This document shows positions 6,826-13,287 of a stretch of DNA of 16,791 bases, in pieces. The translations under genes and the position numbers were made by a program. Location of the stretch: positions 1-16,791 of the forward strand of contig JAHFTG010000018.1 in NCBI GenBank assembly GCA_023269455.1, read 5' to 3'. Numbering within the stretch: the stretch's first letter is position 1; every line of letters starts with the position of its first letter. The stretch is from Opitutaceae bacterium. GTDB taxonomy: Bacteria > Verrucomicrobiota > Verrucomicrobiia > Opitutales > Opitutaceae. The notes below the pieces were generated by a model that worked only from the letters and a program-made list of their open reading frames with translations, had not been told where the DNA came from and searched no databases.

Positions 6826-8271
6826 TTATGTTTTCGGCTGCAAAACATGGAAATTGGCCATCGATATGCCACTGAGCATCGCTCCGACGATCCCGAGAAA
6901 GCCTTGGTCGGTGCCGGCCAGGTAGAGATTCGATAACGCGGTGCGTCCGTCGCGGAGTTTCACCGGTGAACCGTAGATCGCCCCGCCCGCATGGCCGGTA
7001 AACCTGGTGATCGTGCGCGGCGTAAACATATCGGTCGCAATGGTTGCAGCGGCAAGAGTGGCGGGAGAAGGCAGCGGCGGGAGAAAACGCAAGGCACTGC
7101 GCTGGATGTCTGCATACCAGCGCGTTTTATCGGCGCGATAAACGTCTTCCGGCAAGGGTGCCCACTGGTCGTAGCTTGCAAGGCAGGTGCAGCGGAAAAG
7201 GCCTTCGGGGAGTTCGCGGCCAGGGCCGAAATCGAAGTTGTTGGGCAGGCAGATCACGCCGCTGCGGATGTCCACTTGTTGCTCGCTGGCGGCATAGGTG
7301 AATTTTTCGGAATCATTGAAAAAAACGATGGTGTCCTCGCCCCAGCCGAGCGCGGCGGGTTGGCGGTCGAGCACGGTGATGGTTTCGCAATAGCTGAGAG
7401 CGCCGGACGGCGCTGGCTGAGAGCTAAGAGCTGAGAGGCTAGAGCCTGGCAGCAGACGCTCGGTTTCGGGCGCGCCGATGGTGCTGATGACGTGGGTGGC
7501 GGTCACTTCGGAGCCGTCGTCAAGGAGAAGTGCGGACGCCCTGCCCTCACGGCTGATGATTTTTTGGACACCGCATTTCATGCGTCGCTCGCCGCCCGTC
7601 TCGCGGTATTTTTCGAGAAGGACGCGGAGAATAACCCGCACGCCGTCGAAGGGCCGGGCGAAGCCTTCGAGGAAGAGTGCCTTGAACATGATGACGAACT
7701 GGCCGAACTCCATGTCGTGCTCGGTGGCGCTGCCGTAATACATGACCGGGCAGAATAGCATGTCTTCCAGCAGCGGATCGGTCACGTGCCGGCGCACGAC
7801 GGCGCGAGCGGACTCGGGCACGGCACCGAGGGAAACGTCGTCGTAGGTTTTGATAAGCGCGATGAGACGGCGGAAGCCGTCGATCTGTGAGGGGAACTTG
7901 GCCGCGACCTCGGACTCGAAGACCGTGAAATCGTTAGTGAAGGTGAGCGACGTCTCACCGCGCGGACCGAAGGCGATGCGGGAGCGTTTTTGTTCGCAGA
8001 GGGCGAATTCGTCGCGGTCGATACGAAGCTGGCGGAGGAGTTTGCCGAGCGGCGTGCCTTTCACGCCGGGACGCACGAAATTGGTCATGGCGTGCAGGCC
8101 CACGTCGTATTTGCGACCGTCGATGCTGTAGAAACTGTTGAGTCCGCCGACGGCGTTGTGGCGCTCGAAGATGCACACCTTCTTGCCGAAGTGCGCCAGC
8201 CGGATGCCGGCGGCGAGGCCGGCCATGCCCGCGCCGATGATGGCGACGTCGTAGTGGTGGGCGGTGTTCAC
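6826..8271 (-). CDS. CrtI/RetSat-like FAD oxidoreductase (copy 2)
   Basis: 481 residues from GTG at 8271. The Rossmann motif is AIIGAGMAGL (10-19), then IFERHNAVGGL (34-44). The C-terminal FAD motif NLYLAGTDQGFLGIVGAML (448-466) is closer to the retinol saturase/carotene isomerase pattern than to plant-type phytoene desaturase. It is clearly a different subgroup from the copy at 2234-3682. Likely role: saturation, desaturation or isomerisation of a long hydrophobic chain; substrate unknown. The frame is open back to 8379, but that would overlap the ACP gene and run through the hairpin at 8281-8307, and homology begins just after residue 5 of the GTG form, so GTG at 8271 is preferred. A Ser/Leu-rich insert at about 276-293 is encoded by short tandem repeats. 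Confidence 0.85.
   Translation of the reverse strand: MNTAHHYDVAIIGAGMAGLAAGIRLAHFGKKVCIFERHNAVGGLNSFYSIDGRKYDVGLHAMTNFVRPGVKGTPLGKLLRQLRIDRDEFALCEQKRSRIAFGPRGETSLTFTNDFTVFESEVAAKFPSQIDGFRRLIALIKTYDDVSLGAVPESARAVVRRHVTDPLLEDMLFCPVMYYGSATEHDMEFGQFVIMFKALFLEGFARPFDGVRVILRVLLEKYRETGGERRMKCGVQKIISREGRASALLLDDGSEVTATHVISTIGAPETERLLPGSSLSALSSQPAPSGALSYCETITVLDRQPAALGWGEDTIVFFNDSEKFTYAASEQQVDIRSGVICLPNNFDFGPGRELPEGLFRCTCLASYDQWAPLPEDVYRADKTRWYADIQRSALRFLPPLPSPATLAAATIATDMFTPRTITRFTGHAGGAIYGSPVKLRDGRTALSNLYLAGTDQGFLGIVGAMLSGISMANFHVLQPKT
7394..7444. repeat. Degenerate CTGAGAG heptamer repeat inside the FAD oxidoreductase gene
   Basis: Reading the plus strand, CTGAGAG occurs at 7394-7400, 7417-7423 and 7431-7437, with variants CTAAGAG at 7424-7430 and GCTAGAG at 7438-7444. 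Four units are directly adjacent. The block encodes the low-complexity SSLSALSS stretch of the FAD enzyme and keeps the frame. Confidence 0.6.
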
Positions 8272-8280
8272 GAGGGGCGC

Positions 8281-8307
8281 AAAAAAGGCCTGACACGAGG
8301 TCAGGCC
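8281..8307 (-). terminator. Intrinsic terminator or attenuator between ACP and FAD oxidoreductase
   Basis: On the minus strand GGCCTGAC (8307-8300) pairs perfectly with GTCAGGCC (8294-8287) across a five-base loop, and six T (8286-8281) follow at once. This is the textbook intrinsic terminator form. It lies 26 bases after the ACP stop and only 10 bases before the GTG of the next gene, so it should limit transcription of that gene relative to the ketosynthase and ACP. Confidence 0.8.
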
Positions 8308-8333
8308 AGGGAGGTAATTTGGCGTAGGGACGC

Positions 8334-8591
8334 TTATTTTCCCAGCGCGGCGAACTTCGGGGTGAGGTATTCGGCGCAACTGTCGAGGGTGGCGAGGTTG
8401 GGATAGTCGGCCTCGGGGACCTCGATGTTGTGGCGTTTGCGAAGCTCCATGACGATGTCGAGGAAGTCCATGGAATCCAACTGCATTTGGTCACGCAGGC
8501 GGATGTCGCCTTTGAGGTTGGAAATATCTTCGTCCGGCGCGATGTCGGCGATGATGTCGAGGACTGCCTGCTTGGTTTCGTCTTTGGTCAT
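8334..8591 (-). CDS. Acyl carrier protein
   Basis: 85 residues, acidic, four-helix ACP size. The phosphopantetheine attachment site is Ser40 in QLDSMDFLD (37-45), the equivalent of DSLD/E in AcpP, followed by a helix II continuation IVMELRKRHNIEV. The protein would tether acyl intermediates by thioester after activation by a phosphopantetheinyl transferase, which is not in this window. The ATG at 8591 is 22 bases after the ketosynthase stop, and the leader lacks a clear Shine-Dalgarno motif. An intrinsic terminator follows the stop. Divergence from the AcpP consensus and pairing with a ketosynthase suggest a carrier dedicated to this pathway rather than the housekeeping copy. Confidence 0.92.
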   Translation of the reverse strand: MTKDETKQAVLDIIADIAPDEDISNLKGDIRLRDQMQLDSMDFLDIVMELRKRHNIEVPEADYPNLATLDSCAEYLTPKFAALGK

Positions 8592-8613
8592 GGAGCGTGT
8601 GTAAAGGGTGAGG

Positions 8614-9858
8614 TTAGGCCACAAATCGTTTCACAATCAACGTGGAATTGATGCCTAGCATACCGAATGAGTTGTTCAGGATGGCGTCAACTCGACCGAC
8701 CTTTTGGGGGTGGTTTAACACGAGGCCGGGCAACGCACACTGCGGGTCGAGGTCATCCACGTTGATCGTGGGGTGGACGATGAGGTCGTCGAAAGAAGGC
8801 AGGTTGCCCGCGAGCTCGAGCGCGCCGGCCGCGCCCATGCAGTGACCGATGTAGCTCTTCGTGTTGTTGATGTAGGTGTCGGGGCAGCCTTCGCCGAAGA
8901 CGGCGCGGATCGCCTCACACTCCTGGATGTCGCCGAGCGGCGTGGCGGTGGCGTGGGTGTTTACGATGTGGATGTCCTTCGCCTCAAGACCGGCCGAAAC
9001 GAGCGCCTTGCGCACGCACTCGGCTTGGCGTCCGGGATTGGGGAGGACGTAGTCGGAAGCGTCGGAATTGACGCAGTAGCCGCCGATCTCGCCGTAGATT
9101 TTCGCACCGCGAGCGAGGGCGTCGTCGAGGCGTTCGAGGGTGTAGAGCGCGCCACCCTCGGAAATAACGATACCGTTGCGGGCCTTGTCGAAGGGACGCG
9201 AGGCCTTCAAAGGATCGACGTGGGTGGCGAGCGCGTTCTGGGACTTGAAGCCGGCGTAGATGCCGAAGGTGTGGATGCTCTCGCTGATGCCGCCGCAGAT
9301 CGCCAGATCGACCTCGCCAAGACGCAGCATCTGGGCGGCGTGGATGAGGCCCATGTTGCCGGCGGCGCAGGCGGCCCCGATCGTGTAGGCCGGACCGGTG
9401 ATGCCCATGCTCAACGAGACTTCACCCGCCGGGTTGTTGGCGACGGTGCGCGGGTTGTGGTAATGCGACCAATACTTCGTGTCGTAGTTGAACTTCGAGA
9501 TGGCGTAGATCTCGTTTTCCGTCTCGACGTTGCCGTGCTCGGTGCAGCCGACGTAGATGCCGACACGGTCTTTGGGGAACGCGGTGAAGTTGATACCGCT
9601 GTCGATCATCGCCTCGTGCGCGCAATAAATGGAGATCGAGCCGGCCCGCGTGCCCACGCGGAGTTCTTTTTTCTTTTGATACTTGAGAGGGTCGTAGTGG
9701 CAGACGCCGGCCAGGCACTCTCCCATGTAGCGAATCTCCTTCTTCTCGATGCCCGCCACACCGTTGAGGAGATTTTGGCGAAACTCGGACAAAGTGTTGC
9801 CGTTGGGCGCGGTCAGACCGACTCCGGTGATGACGATGCGGGCAGGTTTGTAAGACAT
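8614..9858 (-). CDS. fabF: FabF-like beta-ketoacyl-ACP synthase
   Basis: 414 residues, the FabF/KAS II length. The triad is complete: Cys164 in IGAACAAGN, His302 in NTHATATPLGD and His339 in TKSYIGHCMGAAGA, with Lys334 also present. It would perform decarboxylative condensation of malonyl-ACP with an acyl-ACP primer. The usual gatekeeper loop GFGGTN near the C-terminus reads GMLGIN here (399-404), so the gating Phe is Met. ATG at 9858 is chosen because the family N-terminus (RIVITGVGLTAPNG) begins just after it; the much longer open frame upstream is antisense to galE. It heads the cluster, is divergent from galE with 57 bases between, and is followed by the ACP gene after 22 bases. Confidence 0.93.
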   Translation of the reverse strand: MSYKPARIVITGVGLTAPNGNTLSEFRQNLLNGVAGIEKKEIRYMGECLAGVCHYDPLKYQKKKELRVGTRAGSISIYCAHEAMIDSGINFTAFPKDRVGIYVGCTEHGNVETENEIYAISKFNYDTKYWSHYHNPRTVANNPAGEVSLSMGITGPAYTIGAACAAGNMGLIHAAQMLRLGEVDLAICGGISESIHTFGIYAGFKSQNALATHVDPLKASRPFDKARNGIVISEGGALYTLERLDDALARGAKIYGEIGGYCVNSDASDYVLPNPGRQAECVRKALVSAGLEAKDIHIVNTHATATPLGDIQECEAIRAVFGEGCPDTYINNTKSYIGHCMGAAGALELAGNLPSFDDLIVHPTINVDDLDPQCALPGLVLNHPQKVGRVDAILNNSFGMLGINSTLIVKRFVA

Positions 9859-9915
9859 GGGGAAGGAAATCGCTAGCCAACCACTCCTTAAAAGCAATAC
9901 AACGATCATTCCATT
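9859..9915. promoter_or_regulatory. Divergent intergenic region between ketosynthase and galE
   Basis: Only 57 bases separate two divergent starts, so at least one promoter, and probably both, must lie here or reach into the coding ends. It is more A/T-rich than its flanks (CTTAAAAGCAATACAACG). No convincing -35/-10 pair or operator palindrome is visible, so the call rests on gene orientation. Confidence 0.45.
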
Positions 9916-10905
9916 ATGAACGTTCTTGTTGTTGGCGGCGCCGGTTACATCGGCAGTCATTGTGTCAGGCAACTGGTTGCAGCGGGCCATCATCCCGTTG
10001 TGCTCGACAATCTGATTTTCGGACACCGCGCGGCGGTGGCGAAAGACATCACCTTTTATCCGGCCAATCTCGGCAACGAGAGCGAGGTCGGCCGCATTCT
10101 TCGCAAGGAGAAAATCGATCTGGTGATGCACTTCGCGGCCTACGCCTACGTGGGCGAGAGCGTCACCGATCCGCTTAAATACTATTTCAACAACGTCGCC
10201 GCGCCTCTCCATCTCCTGCGCTCGATGATGGCGGCGGGCGTGAAGAAATTCGTCTTCTCCTCGACCTGTGCGACCTACGGCATCCCGGACAAAATGCCGC
10301 TCGTGGAAACGATGCCGCAGGCTCCGATCAATCCCTACGGCCAGACCAAGCTCGACATCGAGAACGCGCTCAAATCCTTCGCCAGCGCCTACGGTTTGAG
10401 CTTCGCCGCCTTCCGCTACTTCAACGCCGCCGGCGCGGCCGAGGACGGCAGCATCGGCGAGCAGCATAACCCCGAGACGCACCTCATCCCGCTCTTGATC
10501 GACGCTGCGGTGGGCAAGCGCGAGAATGTCCAGATCTTCGGCACCGACTACCCCACCCCGGACGGCACCTGCCTGCGTGATTATGTTCACGTGGACGATC
10601 TCAGCCGCGCGCACATCGCGGTGTTCGACAAGCTGGACAAGCCCGGCACCGCGCTCTTCTACAACCTCGGCACCGGCACGCCCACCTCCGTCCTCGAAGT
10701 CATCAAGGCCGTCGAGAAAGTCACCGGCAAGAAGGTGCCCACCGTGATCGCACCGCGCCGCGCCGGCGACCCGCCCGCGCTCTACGCCGATTCCACGAAA
10801 GCGATCACCGAACTCGGCTGGGACATCCAATACAAGACCATCGAGTCCATCGTCGCCACCGCGTGGAAGTGGCACTCGGAGCATCCCGACGGATTCAAGA
10901 AATAA
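9916..10905 (+). CDS. galE: UDP-glucose 4-epimerase
   Basis: 329 residues, extended-SDR family. The NAD-binding motif GGAGYIGSH lies at 7-15. FSSTCATYG (114-122) carries the catalytic Ser/Thr region, and Tyr141-x3-Lys145 in NPYGQTKLDIE is the catalytic pair. FRYFNAAGA and YVHVDDLS are standard GalE motifs. It interconverts UDP-glucose and UDP-galactose, feeding polysaccharide or galactose metabolism. ATG at 9916 starts at the family N-terminus. No galK, galT or glycosyltransferase is nearby, so the context points to envelope sugar supply rather than galactose breakdown (inference). It ends before a strong bidirectional terminator shared with the convergent regulator gene. Confidence 0.95.
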   Translation: MNVLVVGGAGYIGSHCVRQLVAAGHHPVVLDNLIFGHRAAVAKDITFYPANLGNESEVGRILRKEKIDLVMHFAAYAYVGESVTDPLKYYFNNVAAPLHLLRSMMAAGVKKFVFSSTCATYGIPDKMPLVETMPQAPINPYGQTKLDIENALKSFASAYGLSFAAFRYFNAAGAAEDGSIGEQHNPETHLIPLLIDAAVGKRENVQIFGTDYPTPDGTCLRDYVHVDDLSRAHIAVFDKLDKPGTALFYNLGTGTPTSVLEVIKAVEKVTGKKVPTVIAPRRAGDPPALYADSTKAITELGWDIQYKTIESIVATAWKWHSEHPDGFKK

Positions 10906-10943
10906 GCCGACTCGTTTTTCGGCCTGAGAACTTGGGTTGCAGG

Positions 10944-10994
10944 TTTCACCAACAAAAAGGCGCGGCATTTAGCCGCGCCTTTTTGTTGGTGAAA
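10944..10994. terminator. Bidirectional intrinsic terminator between galE and the response regulator
   Basis: Perfect inverted repeat with 23-base arms (10944-10966 and 10972-10994) around a five-base ATTTA loop. The GC core GGCGCGGC/GCCGCGCC is flanked by AAAAA and TTTTT, giving a U-tract on either strand. The position, 38 bases after galE and 18 bases after the convergent gene's stop, fits termination of both. Confidence 0.93.
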
Positions 10995-11012
10995 TAAACG
11001 CGTTGGCCGCGG

Positions 11013-12560
11013 TTAGGTTTTTAGCCCGAGCTCGTCCACGCGCTTGCGAAGGGTGGCGCGGGTCATGCCAAGTTTTTCGGAGGCTTTCAACAGGTTGCCT
11101 TCGGTCGCGGTGAGCACGCGGATGATCATCTCGCGTTCGAGACGCTCCAGAATCGGCTCTTCGCCTTCACTGAGCTGGACGTGCAGGAAATCGAGGGCGC
11201 TCTCGACCGTGAGCGTGGGCTCGCCTGAGGCGATGCTTTCGGCGACGATTTGCTCGGTCGCAAGCGTGGCGCTCTCCGTCGATGAGGTCCGTGCCGTTTC
11301 GAAGGGCACATTGGTGTTTCCCGTGCTGCTGGTGCCGGTGAACACAAGAGGCGCGGCTACGCCGACGGCATCACGGATTTCCAAGGGCAGATCCTTGAGC
11401 AGAATCGTGTCGCCCTGCGCGATGACCGCGCTCCGGTAGATCACGTTTTCCAGTTCGCGCACGTTGCCCGGCCAGCGGTAGCGGGTGAGCACGGCGAGCG
11501 CCTCCGGGGAGACTTTATTTACGCGGGCCTTCTTTTGTTTAACGAGATTTTGGATGCAGAAATCGAGGATCTGCGGAACATCGTCCACGCGTTCACGGAG
11601 GGCGGGCATCTTGATGCGGACGACGTTGAGGCGGTAGTAAAGATCTTCGCGGAAGGTCTTCGCCTTCACCATTTCTTCGAGGTCTTTGTTGGTGGCGGCG
11701 ATGATGCGCACATCGACGCGAATCGTATCGGTGCCGCCCACGCGCTGGATCTCGCCCTGCTGGAGGACACGGAGGATTTTCGTCTGCGTGGCGAGGGCCA
11801 TGTCGCCGATTTCGTCGAGGAAGATGGTGCCGCCGTCGCAGAGTTCGAACTTGCCGAGACGCTGGCCGGTGGCGCCGGTGAAGGAGCCTTTTTCGTGACC
11901 GAAGAGTTCGCTCTCGATTAAGTTGTCAGGGATCGCGGCGCAGTTGACGGCGATGAAGGGCTTGGCGGCGCGATGCGAGTGTTTCCAGATGGAGCGTGCG
12001 ACCAGTTCCTTGCCGGTGCCGCTCTCGCCGGTGATCATCACGGTGACGTCGCTGGCCGTGACCTGGCCGATGATCTTGAAGACGTCCTGCATGACGGGCG
12101 AAGAGCCGACGATGCCCTCCTTGTAGTCGTCACTGTTGATGGTCGGCTTGTAATTGCTGACCGCGCGCATGTCGGCGTAGGCCTTGAGCGCGTTTTCCGC
12201 GATGGCCAAGACCTTCGCCGGGTCGAAGGGCTTCATGATGTAGTCGAACGCGCCGTATTTCATCGCCTCGATGGCGGTCTGCGCGGTGCCGAAGGCAGTC
12301 ATGAGGACCACGAGCTGTTTCGGGTTGGTGGAGCGGATGTGTTGGAGGGCTTCGAGGCCGCTCATGCCGCTCATGCGGATATCGAGAAAAATGAGATCGG
12401 GTGCCGGGCCTTTTTTTACGGTGGCGACGCCTTGCTCGCCGCTCGCGGCTTCGAGCACCTGATATTTTTTAGACGAGAGCACGCGGCTGAGCGAGTAACG
12501 CACCTCGGCGTCATCATCGATCACCAGGATCGTCGGGGATTTTACGGTAGTGTCGGGCAT
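11013..12560 (-). CDS. NtrC-family sigma-54-dependent response regulator
   Basis: 515 residues with three domains. The receiver (about 8-125) has the acidic pocket Asp15-17, phosphoacceptor Asp60 in LIFLDIRM, Thr88 and Lys110. The AAA+ domain (about 148-390) has Walker A GESGTGKE (178-185), the sigma-54 contact loop GSFTGA (225-230) and Walker B GGTIFLDEIGDM (243-254). After a Ser/Thr-rich linker (400-450), a Fis-type helix-turn-helix ends the protein (NLLKASEKLGMTRATLRKRV). It should activate sigma-54 promoters when phosphorylated. The contact loop has Ser for Ala in the usual GAFTGA, a variant found in functional members. ATG at 12560 puts the receiver at the normal distance; the frame opens further upstream without homology. 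No partner histidine kinase is in view, and I see no -24/-12 site that names its targets. Confidence 0.95.
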   Translation of the reverse strand: MPDTTVKSPTILVIDDDAEVRYSLSRVLSSKKYQVLEAASGEQGVATVKKGPAPDLIFLDIRMSGMSGLEALQHIRSTNPKQLVVLMTAFGTAQTAIEAMKYGAFDYIMKPFDPAKVLAIAENALKAYADMRAVSNYKPTINSDDYKEGIVGSSPVMQDVFKIIGQVTASDVTVMITGESGTGKELVARSIWKHSHRAAKPFIAVNCAAIPDNLIESELFGHEKGSFTGATGQRLGKFELCDGGTIFLDEIGDMALATQTKILRVLQQGEIQRVGGTDTIRVDVRIIAATNKDLEEMVKAKTFREDLYYRLNVVRIKMPALRERVDDVPQILDFCIQNLVKQKKARVNKVSPEALAVLTRYRWPGNVRELENVIYRSAVIAQGDTILLKDLPLEIRDAVGVAAPLVFTGTSSTGNTNVPFETARTSSTESATLATEQIVAESIASGEPTLTVESALDFLHVQLSEGEEPILERLEREMIIRVLTATEGNLLKASEKLGMTRATLRKRVDELGLKT

Positions 12561-12662
12561 GTGAACAAAAATGAGCAGCTTGCGGCCGCCAGAAGGAGCG
12601 CCAACGCCGCACAAAGCTGGTTTTCACTACGTCTCATATGCTCGACTGGTCAATGAACTTGT

Positions 12663-12770
12663 TCCGAACAGCAGCGCATCGCAATCGCCCGCGCCCTTGT
12701 CCATCGGCCCGATCTCATTCTCGCCCTCCTCCTCGAACTCACCGGCTACGCGAAAGACCTGAAACTATGA
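12663..12770 (+). pseudogene. Remnant of an ABC transporter ATP-binding protein (LolD-like)
   Basis: Reading plus from 12663, the frame gives SEQQRIAIARALVHRPDLIL, the part of an ABC ATPase just after the LSGG signature and before the Walker B DEPT. The DEPT motif, the Walker A half and the H-loop are absent. The frame is closed by a stop at 12654-12656 and ends at 12768-12770. After LILA the text jumps to ALLLELTGYAKDL, as if an internal segment had been lost. The Q-Q-R-x-A-I-A-R-A-L pattern is most like LolD/MacB-type ATPases. It is a fragment, not a working gene. Confidence 0.6.
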
Positions 12771-12895
12771 GCACCTCCGAAAACCGGCCAACATTGGAAG
12801 CCTCATCGCATGGCTGCTCTCGCCGGATGCCGATTGGGTAACGGGGAATCTGGTCGATCGATGGCGACATGGCCACGATGCGCTCTCCTGCCTAA
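12766..12895 (+). pseudogene. Frameshifted C-terminal remnant of a short-chain dehydrogenase
   Basis: The plus frame containing 12796 reads RKPANIGSLIAWLLSPDADW and then VTGNLVD, the conserved C-terminal block of SDR enzymes (xxIAWLLSPxAxWVTGxxxxVDGG). At about 12856-12860 the frame is lost, and the other frame continues DGDMATMRSPA to a TAA at 12893-12895, so one small indel separates the two halves of the family motif. There is no N-terminal Rossmann half. The fragment overlaps the end of the ABC remnant, and TGYAKDL before it may belong to the same SDR. Confidence 0.6.
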
Positions 12896-12921
12896 GGCCC
12901 GGGCCTTGTCCATTTATGAAA

Positions 12922-12997
12922 TGGTGGAGCAGACCAGGATCAAACTGGCGACCTCGTCGTTGCGAACGACGCGCTCTATCAACTGAGCTACTGCCCC
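12922..12997 (-). tRNA. tRNA-Ala (anticodon CGC)
   Basis: 76 bases on the minus strand fold as a complete cloverleaf. Acceptor GGGGCAG pairs with CTGCTCC with one G-U. The D arm is GCTC/GAGC. The anticodon stem CGTCG/CGACG encloses the loop TTCGCAA, giving anticodon CGC, which reads GCG alanine codons. The T arm is GCCAG/CTGGT around TTTGATC. The 3' CCA is encoded (12922-12924). The scrambled gene fragments at 12663-12895 lie just beyond its 3' end. Confidence 0.95.
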
Positions 12998-13287
12998 ATG
13001 CCTTGCCGCTTAGTAAAGCGGAGTTATCAGGTAAAAGTTCCCTCGCTATCGGCGCAAGCTGATTGTCGTTTTCAATCCAATCTCGCGGTCAAAACTCAAA
13101 AAATAATTACGGCGCAACCGTCAAAGAGGTATCGATGGCTTTGCGGACAAGGATTTCATTCCGCGTTGGATTTCCAGTTCGGCATCGCGTTTCTGGATGC
13201 CGAGGATCCCCCCCCACACACTTGCCTGGCAATTTCCTATCGATTGACTGCGAAATATCTCAGAGGGCTCGCTTCGCTGATCTTTCT
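12998..13287. other. Intergenic region upstream of tRNA-Ala, no gene seen
   Basis: 290 bases between the PIN/TRAM gene stop and the tRNA. I see no plausible coding region on either strand. It holds a short inverted repeat CCGCTT-AGTA-AAGCGG (13006-13021) right before the tRNA 5' end, an 8-bp hairpin TCGGCATC/GATGCCGA (13179-13203) without a T-tract, and a run of eight C at 13208-13215. The tRNA promoter should be here, but I cannot assign its boxes. Confidence 0.5.

Noticed and set aside
2234..8271. Carotenoid biosynthesis as the function of the CrtI-like enzymes
   Set aside because: No crtB, crtE, crtY or other terpenoid gene is present, and all neighbours are acyl-chain enzymes; not excluded if such genes lie elsewhere.
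8773..9876. 367-codon plus-strand frame over the ketosynthase
   Set aside because: Antisense shadow of a gene with a full catalytic triad; Val/Ala/Asp-biased composition and no motif.
8614..10968. 784-codon open frame that would fuse about 370 extra residues to the ketosynthase N-terminus
   Set aside because: The extra part is antisense to galE, Arg/Gly/Val-rich and without family motifs; FabF homology begins at the ATG at 9858.
12894..12907. Perfect 14-base palindrome AAGGCCCGGGCCTT as a tRNA terminator
   Set aside because: It has no loop and no T-tract on the minus strand; it could be chance in GC-rich debris.
13179..13215. Hairpin and run of eight C as a terminator or phase-variable tract
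   Set aside because: No T-tract follows on the minus strand, and the C run is not inside or near the start of a gene I can support.
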